DNA of 64,000 nt from Boswellia sacra (taxonomy: Eukaryota > Streptophyta > Magnoliopsida > Sapindales > Burseraceae), in NCBI GenBank assembly GCA_013180625.2, contig SNVD02013077.1, forward strand, positions 124,001 to 188,000, in the 5' to 3' direction. Under the pieces are notes generated by a model, which did not search any database, was not told the DNA's origin, and saw only the letters and a list, made by a program, of their open reading frames with translations. The position numbers were made by a program, and so were the translations under genes. This document shows, one piece after another, positions 1-11,239 of this stretch. Numbering within the stretch: position 1 is the stretch's first letter; every line of letters begins with the position of its first letter.

Positions 1-1167
1 TGGTTGGTTGCATATCTTATTGATACCATTACTGGCCGTATATTGCACCGCATGACTCACCATGGCGCACAGGGTCCTGTCCATGCTGTGAGTTTGCTCG
101 TCTCTTTTGACATTTCGGTGTTCTTATGGATAAATTGTGGTGGTTTATGCATTTTAATTCCTTTTTATAGGTTTTCAGTGAAAACTGGGTTGTGTATCAC
201 TACTTCAATCTTAGAGCACACAGATATGAGATGGCAGTCATAGAGATTTATGACCAGTCTCGGGCGGTAAGCCTATGAAATTGAATCTTATAATGCTGTA
301 TGCATCTTTATGACATTTGAATTTACTTTTGCAAGTTGAATACTAACTACAGGAGAACAAAGACGTTTTGAAGCTTTTCCTTGGAAAGCATAATCTCACT
401 GCACCGGTTTCCTCTTATTCCCGGCCGGAGGTTGTAACAAATTCCCAGTCTTATTTTTTCACCCATTCTGTGAAAGCAATAGCAGTAACATTGACATCCA
501 AGGGTATTACTTCGAAGCAGCTTCTCATTGGTACAATTGGTGATCAGGTTGGTTAAGTTGTTGGAAAAAAACCTTATTCTTGAGTATATTTCTTGTTTTG
601 ATTGTAAGTTTTAAGTTCTTCCTGAAAGATGGACATGTTTGAAGCAAACCTTAATTTTTACAGGTTTTGGCTCTTGATAAGCGTTTTCTGGATCCTCGCC
701 GAACAGTTAACCCATCACAAGCTGAGAAAGAAGAAGGAATCATACCCCTTACAGATGCATTGCCAATCATTCCTCAGGTCGGTTGATCATATATTTTTGT
801 CACCATCATTATATCTTTGCCTTCAATAAGATTCTTCCATAGGAGCTAATTTGTTTAATGAATTCTTGATTTTTCATTCTTATTGATCCCTGAATTGTTT
901 CTGTAGTCCTATGTCACACATGCCCTTAAGGTGGAGGGTCTCCGAAGTATAGTAACGGTGCCTGCCAAGCTGGAATCTACTACCCTTGTATTTGCATATG
1001 GGGTGGATCTGTTTTACACTCGGCTTGCACCCTCAAGGACCTATGATTCGCTGACCGAGGATTTTAGTTACGCCCTTCTTCTCATTACAATTGTTGCACT
1101 TGTTGCAGCAATCTTCGTAACATGGGTTTTGTCCGAGAGGAAAGAACTACGGGATAAGTGGAGGTGA
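1..1167 (+). CDS. EMC1: ER membrane protein complex subunit 1, C-terminal part (5' truncated)
   Basis: This is the last 250 residues of EMC1, the large subunit of the ER membrane complex that inserts tail-anchored and multipass proteins into the ER membrane. Exons are 1-87, 171-266, 353-547, 664-777 and 907-1167; all introns are GT-AG and phase 0, and the joined frame stays open to TGA at 1165-1167. Visible family signatures are TGRILHRMTHHG, the VYHYFNLRAHRYE block after the first intron, LALDKRFLDPRR and GVDLFYTRLAPSRTYDSL. The end carries one hydrophobic membrane span (about 20 residues, YALLLITIVALVAAIF...) followed by a short charged tail ending in DKWR. The lumenal N-terminal propeller lies outside the window. 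Identification is secure; only the amino-terminal extent is unknown. Confidence 0.95.
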
Positions 1168-2512
1168 GAAAGAATCTGTTGTAGCACAGCTGTATTCTAA
1201 CATTATTTCTTTGGCGTCTAAGTTGATTTTCGATTCTACATTAGATCAGATGATACACCCCTGACTTGTAAGTTTTTCAACTTAAATCCTGTAGCATCTC
1301 TCATTCAGATGGAATTTTTGTCACTGTTTAACTTTAAATTTATTTCTCATGTTGTAAATTTGACATTGCAACTACAAATTTTTTGGATTATCCTTGGATT
1401 CATGGTTGATGAGCTGATTCATTGATTTCATGAAATAAACAATGCCAAGACTGTTGAAAATTTTTACTATCATATTTCGAAACAGCCATGTAGCGCTGGA
1501 AATTCGAATGGAAAACACATGCGAAATGACAAGAAAAATTGAGAAAAGTTTGAAAATTGGTTGTGTCTCGTACCCGAAGAATTAGTTACCGCCAAACCAA
1601 AACTCCCAAGTAATGTGTAACTAATGTTGATGGGTGCTTTTTGTTTCCCATTCTCCATAAAAAACAGTTTTACATCTTCGCCCTTCACTCTGAAAGCTTC
1701 GTAACCATTTTTTTTAAAGATAAATAGTTCCATCGCCTAAACCATCGAATCTCCTCATTTGCCAAACCGTCAAACACAGTTTTTCTAATTAATATAATTT
1801 TTGTAAACAATAGAATCATGAACCTCTGAATTCATCACCAGACTAATGTTTTTTTCGTCATGAGGCTTGCGTCTCTAATCATAACAATTGGTAACAAGGG
1901 AACGACTACTAGAGTTGCTATTCATGTATCGGTTTGATTAAATATTATCATTACTATTTATGGGTTAAAGCTAAATAAATAAAGAAAGAAAAACAAACAA
2001 AATGCAGCGGCACGTAATACAATGTTGAAAGTTCGAAGTACAGGATGATGAATGCAAGCAGAGGCAGGGCCAAAGACACAATCGAAGTCCACAAGGCCGA
2101 AAAAGATCGTTACTAGTTACCACTAGTGTCTTCTGTCAACTACGCTACGCCATATGAATTGGCTTCAATATAAATAGAAAAATGCGTGTGGGAGAGACTC
2201 TTGACTGTGAGGTGACGGAGTGTGGTTGTTTGTATTTGTATATGGTACTGTAAATAAGTTATTCTCAGTAATTTCGTTAAGCATCAACTTTACTTTACGA
2301 CTATTCTATTGTTGAATGTTGAACAACTTGAACAGCTCACGAGCATGATATCATCTGCTGTACTACTACTGATATCATCTGCTGTCCTATTGTCTTTAAC
2401 GAATGAGGACCTGTTCACTCTCAGTGTTCACGAGCATATTTCGTTTCATTTGGAACTTTGAACAAACACCTCTCGCACTCCTTCACCCTCTCACTTCCAT
2501 CTCACTCTCACC
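1168..2512. other. Intergenic: EMC1 3' end and upstream of ARM gene
   Basis: The first 200-300 bases are probably EMC1 3' UTR. The rest is AT-rich with no convincing gene; the 87-codon minus-strand ORF at 1470-1733 has no recognisable motif. Just upstream of the ARM gene there is a short direct repeat, GATATCATCTGCTGT, at about 2347 and 2372, and CACGAGCAT occurs twice (about 2339 and 2429). A TATA-like stretch (TATAAATA) lies near 2169. Confidence 0.5.
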
Positions 2513-3484
2513 ATGAAAACTCATCATCCAAAGCTCAAAACTCAACCACGTCCACTCTTCTCCTGTGGCTTCTTCCGCCACTGCACTCAGTCTGTACTCA
2601 GTCCCACCAACTCTCAATCCCCTCCTCTTCCTCTAACTCCTCAACCACCACCACCACCATTGTCAACTCAACCCTCACAACCCGAATCATCCTCCTCCTC
2701 TTCTTCCGCTTCTCAAAGCTTCACGCAATGGAAGTTTCCTCTCCCCACTTCGCCTATCCACCTAAAAACCCAATCCGACCCGGAACCCGAAACCACTCAC
2801 CGACCCATCACTCTTCCACCCAAACCATTACCACCTCCAATTCCCTACACAAGCCTCCAAGAACTCTTTCACTTAGCCGAGCTCCAGCTCACCACCGGCT
2901 CCGACTCCGACCAGCTCGCCGCGCTGTATCTTCTAGAACGCTCACTCGTCCCAAACCCACCATCCGATCAGGCTTGCCAGGCCCAGCTGATGCGCGGAGT
3001 CGTCGCGAACCTGAGAAACAAAGCGGGGGCGAAACCCGCAACGAAAGTTCTGTTAGCGCTTTGTCTGGCGGAGAGTAACCGCCACGTAGCGGTGGAGGCG
3101 GGAGCGGTTGGGGCGGTGGTTGAGGTGGTGGCCGAGCTGGAGGGTGGAGCGGGGGAGAGAGCGTTGGCCGCGCTGGAGCTCATGTGTACGGTTGCGGAGG
3201 GGGCGGCGGAAGTGCGAGCACACGCGCTTTCGGTCCCGGTGATGGTGGCTATGATGGGGCAGATGGCGGGAAGGGGGAAGGAGTATGCGATAAGTGTACT
3301 GGCTGTGATATACGGTGGAGGAGAACAGGTGGTGTTAGCAGCACCCCCAGAGGAGGTGGCGCGTGCCGTAGCGTTGGCGTTGCAAGGGGATTGTACTGCG
3401 AGAGGGAGGAGGAAGGGGACCCAGTTACTGAAGGCGCTTCAGGAGTATGGACGTTTGGATTTGACACAGGATGCTTCTGCTTGA
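2513..3484 (+). CDS. ARM-repeat protein, plant U-box-like family without U-box
   Basis: An intronless 323-codon gene. Residues 1-95 are low-complexity Ser/Pro/Thr-rich after a basic start (MKTHHPKLKT, then FSCGFFRHCTQ). From about residue 115 to 310 the sequence is alpha-helical and resembles armadillo repeats of plant PUB E3 ligases: LAALYLLERS, ATKVLLALCLAES, NRHVAVEAGAVGAVVEVVAELEG, ERALAALELMCTVAEGAAEVR and GKEYAISVLAVIYGGGEQVV. No U-box (the E2-binding CPI.. module) is present, so an E3 activity cannot be claimed; a protein-binding scaffold role is inferred. The coding region is far richer in G+C, especially at third positions from 2900 on, than its flanks. I chose the first in-frame ATG; the overlapping frame at 2458-3078 is a shadow. 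Confidence 0.82.
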   Translation: MKTHHPKLKTQPRPLFSCGFFRHCTQSVLSPTNSQSPPLPLTPQPPPPPLSTQPSQPESSSSSSSASQSFTQWKFPLPTSPIHLKTQSDPEPETTHRPITLPPKPLPPPIPYTSLQELFHLAELQLTTGSDSDQLAALYLLERSLVPNPPSDQACQAQLMRGVVANLRNKAGAKPATKVLLALCLAESNRHVAVEAGAVGAVVEVVAELEGGAGERALAALELMCTVAEGAAEVRAHALSVPVMVAMMGQMAGRGKEYAISVLAVIYGGGEQVVLAAPPEEVARAVALALQGDCTARGRRKGTQLLKALQEYGRLDLTQDASA

Positions 3485-4669
3485 TGATAGCATTAGCTTA
3501 GCTGCCACAATTATTTTTTAATTTTCTTTTTCTTTTTGGTGCGTGTTAATATGTTTTATAATTGTGATATTAATTTCTAGATCCATCAAGTAATTATTTA
3601 ATTATTAGCGTTAATATTTTGGTTTTAAACCAGTTGAATTGTTTTAAACCCATTAAATATATTTTGCAAAATAATTTCATTAGCGAATAAAGGAGATAAT
3701 TTTATGTATGATAATAAAATAATGTTAATGAGGGAGATAAATTATTTTTGAATTGGGGCACAATTAGAAATTAAGGAGTTTAGTTGTCTTATTCTATTAT
3801 TCATAAAAAAGGAGATTTTACTTTTAATTTCGATTAATTAAAGAAAATTATTTTTAGGATGCGTTCAATTATCTATTTTCATAATTAAACTACCAAGCTA
3901 ATCAAAAGAATTTATTATTATTATTATTATCATCATCTCTAAAAATGCTTGGCTAATTAATCTACGGTACGGCCTAGGTAGGACAGCCGCCTCTGCAGAG
4001 TAATTAAATTTTCAATAAAAACATGAAATTAATTAATTAGTAAGAGGTTGATATTAAACCTGATAATTAGAAAAAACGAATTAACGAGGCATAAATCCTG
4101 AAAGTTATGGAAGAAATTTCATCTCGTTTCATGCATGTGAACGAATGTGAGTGTGAAAAGAGGCGACAAGTGAAAAATTAGAAAACGCAAGAAAATATGT
4201 TATATTAATAACCTACTGTACTTCGCATGACACATTCACGTGCGGTGGGGTTTCATTTTCAACAAATGAATCAACGATCGTCTCGTCTCGTCTCTACTGT
4301 TGTATCTCTCTCTCTCTCCATGGAAAATCTATAGATATCTGGAAGACAACTATATTATTTGGAAATGTTACAGGTGGAGTTCGAATTGGATGCATCATAT
4401 CTCTTATCGGATTCCAAGTAGCTTTTGATTGCTAGAAAAGTATGGTTCATTCCCATTATTGCGCAGCTATACGGTAGTTTAAAAATGGGAATATATATAT
4501 ATGACGTATTCTACACTTCAAGTTATTCTCGTTTGTGTCTTTCCTTCTTTCCCTTGAAAGCATTGCCTTCGCCTCCAGCCATTTCCACGTTTCAAAAACA
4601 TATATTAATTAACACAACCCATTTGGCTATTATTCCAAGGCCGAACAGGAAGACAAAGCAGAGGCCAAG
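3485..4669. other. Intergenic: ARM gene 3' region and gulonolactone-oxidase-like promoter
   Basis: AT-rich DNA with no gene seen. A G-box core (CACGTG) lies at 4237-4242, a CT run at 4307-4318 and a TATATATA stretch near 4489. These are plausible promoter elements for the downstream gene but cannot be assigned from sequence alone. ORFs here (4425-4694) lack recognisable motifs. Confidence 0.4.
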
Positions 4670-5375
4670 ATGTTTCGCTTTTGGTGGCTTCTAATCAGTG
4701 TTTTGATGCAACTGCAACTGCATCTAATCACCATCCATGCCATGCCTCCACCCCCACCGATTCAATGTAACGAGACTGGCTGCATCCTCTCCAACGCCTA
4801 CGGTGCATGGGGAGACAGAAAGGATTGTCATGTCCCAGATGTTGCATATCCAACATCTGAAGAGGAACTCCGCTTGGTCGTGGCAAAGGCTAATCAAAAC
4901 AAACTCAAGGTCAAAGTAGTAAGCAAATTCTCACACACCATACCAAAACTTGCTTGCCCAGCTTCTGAACAATCATCATCATCATCATCATCAAATGCTT
5001 TACTTATAAGTACAGAGAAGTATAACTCAAGCATTGAAATTGACATTGCCAATTTGGCAGTGACAGCAGATGCTGGGGTTCCACTGCGCACTCTAATTGA
5101 TCGTGTTGAAGAAGCTAACTTAAGTTTAGTGGCTGCTCCGTATTGGGAGGGCGTCAGTGTTGGAGGATTGATTAGCACCGGAGCGCATGGGAGCTCTTGG
5201 TGGGGAAAAGGAGGAGCCGTTCACGATCATGTTATTGGCCTCAGCCTTATTGTTCCTGCTACCAAAACTGAAGGATACGCCAAAGTTATCCGAATAGAAG
5301 CTGGGGATCCACTGCTTGATGCGGCAAAAGTTTCTTTAGGATTGCTAGGAGTTATCTCCAAGGTCAGCATAATTT

Positions 5376-5407
<32 letters not shown>

Positions 5408-6030
5408 ATCTGTTTAGATATATTAATTATTGTTTCCGGTTTTATTGAGTTAACATCCACGATCAAAATTTTACACACATTAATGGCAATTAATAATGCT
5501 TCAACTGAACCCAAATCAATCTTCAAAATTAGTTTGTTCCCAAAAAAAAAAAATTGTCTCTCTAGTGATAGACATATATATATATGTACACACCTTTGCG
5601 TACAAATACAAACACTATTAAAGAATTAATTATTGAATAAAGTATGTGAAATGCGTAGAGTTTCATAAAATGTGGCATATATATGGTTGATATATATATA
5701 TATAATTATCTGAAACAAATAATAGGTGAAGTTGTCACTGGAGCCAGGATTCAAAAGAAGTATAACCTATAATTTTACCAATGATGATCATATTGAAGAT
5801 ACATTCATGGAGCATGCGAAGAAGTATGGATTTGCAGATATAACGTGGTACCCATCAAGACGTACAGCTGTGTACAGATGCGACAACAGGGTTCCCTTGA
5901 ATACAGCTGGTGATGGAGTATATGACTTCATTGGATTTCAGTCCAATTCTATATTGGTGTCCGAGTCAATTAGAGCAGCAGGTAATTAATAAGCTCCAGT
6001 GGTCCATTAAATTAATATTAATTTAATCAT

Positions 6031-6082
<52 letters not shown>

Positions 6083-6928
6083 AATTACATTAACTAAAAT
6101 ACAGAGAAAGCAATGGAAACTGCAAGAAACGTGAAAGGAAAGTGCACGTTGGCATCATCATTTGTGGGATACAAGAAATTGATCGCCAATGGATTAAAAA
6201 ATGGTTTAATATTCACCGGCTATCCTGTAGTTGGACGCCAGGGAAAAATGCAGACGTCTGGCTCTTGTTTATATTCACCTACGACAAGACTTGACACAAG
6301 CTGTTCATGGGACCCTAGAATCCATGGACTCTTCTTCTACGAGTCAACAGCAATATTTCCCGCTAAAAAATTCGGAGATTTCATCCGTGATGTGAAGAAA
6401 CTGAGAGACCTGAAACCAGAGAACTTCTGTGGCATAGACATCTACAATGGGATGTTAATACGTTTCATCAAGGCTTCAAAGGCGTATCTGGGTCAAGCTG
6501 AGGATTCGGTCGTAGTTGATTTCAACTACTACCGTGCGGACGAGGCATCAACACCACGACTGAACCAAGATGTTTGGGAAGAAGTGGAGCAAATGGCATT
6601 CTTCAAGTATGGGGCCAAACCTCATTGGGCTAAGAACAGGAACTTAGCATTCTTAAATGTACAGCAGAAGTATCCGAATTTTAATAAGTTCATTACAGTG
6701 AAGAAACAAATGGACCCACAAAGCATGTTCTCGAGTGAGTGGTCAGATGAGATTGTATTTGGAAAAGAAGCTGTAAAAGCTGATGGGTGTGCATTGGAGG
6801 GTCAGTGCATTTGCTCAGAAGACAGACATTGCCAACCAAACAAAGGCTATTATTGCAAAACAGGTCTAGTTTACCGTGAAGCTAGCGTCTGCAGATATTC
6901 ACCTCCCTCCCCCTCCCGTATAGTATAA
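4670..6928 (+). CDS. L-gulono-1,4-lactone oxidase-like FAD-linked oxidase (secreted)
   Basis: Three exons, 4670-5362, 5726-5981 and 6105-6928, join in phase to a 590-residue protein, the usual length for plant GULLO proteins. Residues 1-24 are a hydrophobic signal peptide. An FAD-binding PCMH-type domain follows (about 45-230; PDVAYPTSEEEL, SKFSHTIPK, VSVGGLISTGAHGSSWWG). Exon 3 carries the ALO domain with HWAK at residues 490-493. After about residue 545 there is the Cys-rich tail typical of plant GULLOs (GCALEGQCICSEDRHC). Family members oxidise L-gulonolactone or related aldonolactones towards ascorbate, probably outside the plasma membrane; substrate here is inferred. A (ATC)n run around 4975-4995 encodes polyserine. 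Both introns contain long AT microsatellites. The exact paralogue (GULLO2/3/5/6) cannot be decided. Confidence 0.92.
5380..5407. repeat. (AT)n microsatellite in intron 1 of the GULLO-like gene
   Basis: An uninterrupted AT dinucleotide run about 18 bp downstream of the intron 1 donor (exon ends at 5362). Confidence 0.95.
6034..6080. repeat. (AT)n microsatellite in intron 2 of the GULLO-like gene
   Basis: An uninterrupted run of about 23 AT units ending 24 bases before the exon 3 acceptor AG at 6103-6104, so it occupies the branch-point region. Confidence 0.95.
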
Positions 6929-9900
6929 TTATATCTCCCTCGGTAGCAAATTACTCTTTAATTTATATTTAAAGAGAAAGAGATTAATTCCCTCGATCTT
7001 GTTTCTTATTCATTTTTTTCATTTTAAATCAAGATGTGTTTAATTGCTTTGAGAAATTATGTGAAATTTATAGCATGTTGTTTATCTACAGCACGTATTG
7101 GTGTGATATTGCCAAACTAACCTAGCCTAGCTTAGGTAGCTTCACGGAGGAGAAAACACTACTAGTTATTGATAAGCAGAAGCAAAGATATATAATTATA
7201 CATTAAGAAAAAAGGATTTCAACATATCTAAGCAATGCATTTTGAGATGGACCCTCACCCAACTGATATTGTATTAAAGACGACAAAGAATAATCATATT
7301 CAAAGCAAACATGATTTTCCTGAATTGTAAATAAGCATACAGCTAGCCAGGCGTGCGTATACGGCGGAAAGAAGATTATATACTAAGCTTATGATCTTTT
7401 TATGATGAGTCATGAGATCTGACCTATACATACATACATATATGCATATATATACACACACATCATCATGAGGATTATTAATTATTTTCCATTCGCAATT
7501 TTTGCTTATATTGCAGGGAATTTTAAATGTTATCATCATTTAAAACCAATAATATTTATTATGTCTCTCGGCAGGCAGAAGGGTACTGTAAAACCTCATG
7601 CACAAAGATAAACAGCTACAAATTAATAATATTTGAGGTGACCATGCAAATGCGAGCATATATACATATATACACACATATCTCATCATGTATATTGTAG
7701 GAGGTGAAGTAACAAGAGTACTTAATTGTCATCAAGCTTCATCACTGATATATATGATTATGGTTGTACCCAACTGTCTCCCATATTAGGCACAACGCAT
7801 GTTAGTGAATTTGATTTGACAGAAGCAATAGAAATTGTCACATTAACACTACTAGATCATCTCATCTCTTTCCATTGGAAACATCTTTACGTATATTCTC
7901 AGTTTACTATCGACTTTGATGATGATTCATTACTTCTCTTTCATAATTAATGTCACCCACGCATGTATATTTCAATGCACTGATAAGCATCAAAGTTACA
8001 CACAAGAGGAGTAAAGCAGTATTGGGTGGACACTTTTCACTCTAAAACTCATTAGCATGCGGTTGAATAATGTGAAAAGGATGGGGATGTATCTATAGAA
8101 TTTGATTCTTAGGTATATATATGTTAAATGCTAATAGACGATTCTAGCTAGCTCTACAGGACCACTTAAATAAAAATAGGTTTGGCCTTGGGTGGACCAA
8201 ACCAAGTTAGGTGAGCAATCAGCAAGGTATAAGTGGACCCTGGAGTCCTACAATTACTTGTACTGTATATAAATTCATCTATGTATATTTTATTTAAAAA
8301 AATAAAAACAAATTACAAATTCATGATCGCAAAATACAAGATATATATATGGATACTTTTTTTTTGTTTTGTTTATTAGAAAGTTTTGGCTACATTAAGG
8401 AGTTTATTAACAAAAATTCAAGTAGAAAATGAACTCGATCATATGTATACTTTGGTTACTTAATTGTCTTGTTTATGGGGTGCATGTGGAATGTTAAGAA
8501 ACGCTAAATGAATCAGTAAAAACAAAGTTAGTAGAGTTGCATTATAAGAATCATATTTTCCCTCTGAGAACACAGGAAATTATTGACCAATGATCAGTAT
8601 TGTAATTTCAAACCAATGATCGATATTGCTTCAGCTCTTAGGTAATCTTTTCCATTTTCAAGCTTAAACGTACTCCAATGAAACATCAGTAACTTCACAA
8701 CTTGCAGGAGAAACAAAACATAAAAAGGAACCAAAAAAAAAAAAAAAAGAAGAAAGAAAAGAACAGTTTATCATTAATTAACTGGGTAGGTTGATAGCTA
8801 GAACTGGTACGATTCCACAATCCCTTCACGATCGTACTCGGATCGACCAAACTCATCGTCGCCATGCGCTGAACAATCAACATAAATAGCAGCAAGCTAG
8901 CATTTATTCTGGCGGCGCAATATGCTACATTTGAATTAATTAATCAATGTTGCGGATGCATTAATGACATTATTTTATCCATTTTTGAGTGGTGAAGATG
9001 ATCCAATTAAGAAACTACTTATCCGGAATTAATGAAAAGGCAGGAAAAGCTAGCTAGGGTTGAGGTTGAAATCATATAAAGTGGTGAATGGTTAGGCCAT
9101 GTTAGTTCCTTCGGGTGGCATCTAGTCAGTTTTTGCTAGGTTAATTTTAGTTACTCAATAGCGAATAGTAAAAGGGTATTGATATATATACATATATGAT
9201 TGAAGATAAATGATTAATTCAAAGCTCGTAGCTACAGAAGTGAATTACTGTTATGTTAAGGTTAACGTATAGGAGATTGCATACTTCTTTTACATGACCA
9301 TGACCTCATGGGCAGGGGAGGGAGGTGATTCTTACCCTATATCATGGTAATTCTATATTATTAATTACTTTTCTTAATATTTTTCATTTTATTTCCACGA
9401 GTTTAAATTTACTTTAAGATATATGTTTTCTAGTTTTAAGAAAATCAAGGAGAAAAAGCCCATTCAAGAATGCAAGAGTTTTTTTTTTTTTTTTTTCAAA
9501 AATAAATTATTTTGGAGCAATTGTAACCCTAATTTTGGACTGTCTTTTTCTTGTCTAAGGTTCTGAAAAACCAGAAACCGTGCTGTGCCCTCACCTCCCT
9601 TTCCGTACCATAATTTAATCAAAAAAGAAAAAAGAAAAAACAACTTTAATTTTTTAAAATATATATATAGAAATGTTGAAGGCTGAAGCTGCAGATAATG
9701 ATAATGTCGGTTCCCTTCCATGGAGATTAATCATGAACGTATTATCTACTGTATTGGGGTAATGTAGAAACAAGTATCAAGAGTTTATTAAATGGAAAAG
9801 AAAATTCATTGGTTAAATAATAATTAGTTGATAGTCAATAGCTAGGTAAATCATACCATAAGAATAATATGCAATTGTCAGTTTTTAAATTAATGTAATA

Positions 9901-10700
9901 TGGGAAAATAAGGCATAAATGTTTGCAGTCATCTTTGAGAAAGTGAAATCGGTATAATCAATATAACGATAGCAGCTCAGTCTTGTTGGGGGAAAAAACA
10001 AGGAATAATCTTCTATTGTAATTCCCTTTGCTATGGCATTTGCATGGCATCAAGCCTCTGAAAAATAATAGATTAAATTGAGCGGAAGGGAAGGCACTAT
10101 TCAATGTTAATGGAGTATATGTGGTCAGGTTTTACACTTTCGCTATACAAGCTGGCATGTCAGAGGAAAGAATCTACTTTTTTAGTCACTTTTCAACACT
10201 CGATTCTCCCACAGGAACAGGATAACAAAACTTGAAGAAGCGATCGCCTATCTGTATATATTATCTGCTTCAGAAAGCAGATGAAAATCGATATTAGCAG
10301 CCAATATAATATAATGTCGAAATAAAAAATTAAGTTGACAAAACCAATATTTAGCAGAATAAATATATGCCCAAAAATATTTATTCTTTTTCGATTCCTC
10401 AAACTAGCCATGTGCAACCAACAATATCTTTCAAGTTTCAACAAACACTGAGACACTTTTAGACGATTTTCCAGAGAGGAGCACCCAACCAGTAATCTTG
10501 TTAATGACCGCTTAACACAGAAATTAGTTTCTTCAAACTCACATAAAACTAATATATAGGACATTCAATTCGAGCTTTCGCAATTAGGCGTGTGGCAATC
10601 TTATTCCAGCCACAAATTGTCATTTTGTCCTAAGTTTGTAGACCACTAACTGCAATATAATATAAGTTTACATACTCAACAACTAAGAACTTATTGATAA
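6929..10700. other. Intergenic, about 3.8 kb, no gene recognised
   Basis: AT-rich DNA between the GULLO-like gene (+) and the convergent EMF1 (-). It holds homopolymer and AT runs (for example 9480-9496 poly-T, 8730-8748 poly-A). Several ORFs of 60-123 codons, including a 123-codon one on the minus strand at 10193-10564, show no motif, no low-complexity protein pattern and no splice-linked continuation. I see no tRNA, rRNA or clear transposon ends. The right end, from about 10700, probably includes EMF1 3' UTR. Confidence 0.45.
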
Positions 10701-11239
10701 AACTCCCCGGGGTACAAACATGTTGTTGATGCCCTTGTTCTTTTCTTCTCCTCGCTCTCATTTTCTGGCGAGAGAGAGGCTCATCGCAGATAAAACACAG
10801 TACAAACAAACAAAGCCCTTTTACAAAACCTTTTACAATGTATCAACATACAACACCAAAATCACTAAGTACATAAATCTCTGATTGTGTGCCTGGAGGA
10901 TCAAGGCATATGCAAGTATGTACAGGCCTCACCCTGCAACCAGTCTTCCATAGCCAGCCTTGGAATTGGACATGAAAAATGCCAATAGGATTAGATGTCA
11001 ATGGAAATAGAATTATTTCTTCTATCAGCTTGTATGTAGCATATGACTAAAGCATTTGCTCTCTGACCATTCGAAATTCTTCTAACCCATTCTTCATCTT
11101 GCAGTAGTTAGCAAAATATTTCAGACCTTACCAGCTGACAGAAGACAAATCAAAACCTGAATTAATTTCAAGAAATAAGCTCGGTAACAAATTTAGAAAG
11201 ATGAACCCTATAATCATTAGTTTAATGCAGAGGTGAATA

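Noticed and set aside
2458..3078. 206-codon frame overlapping the ARM-repeat gene
   Set aside because: It is an out-of-frame shadow: low-complexity translation (His/Ser/Thr runs) and no motif, whereas the other frame has clear ARM helices.
10193..10564. 123-codon minus-strand ORF downstream of EMF1
   Set aside because: No family signature, strongly AT-driven composition (Ile/Leu/Phe-rich second half), no splice-linked exons.
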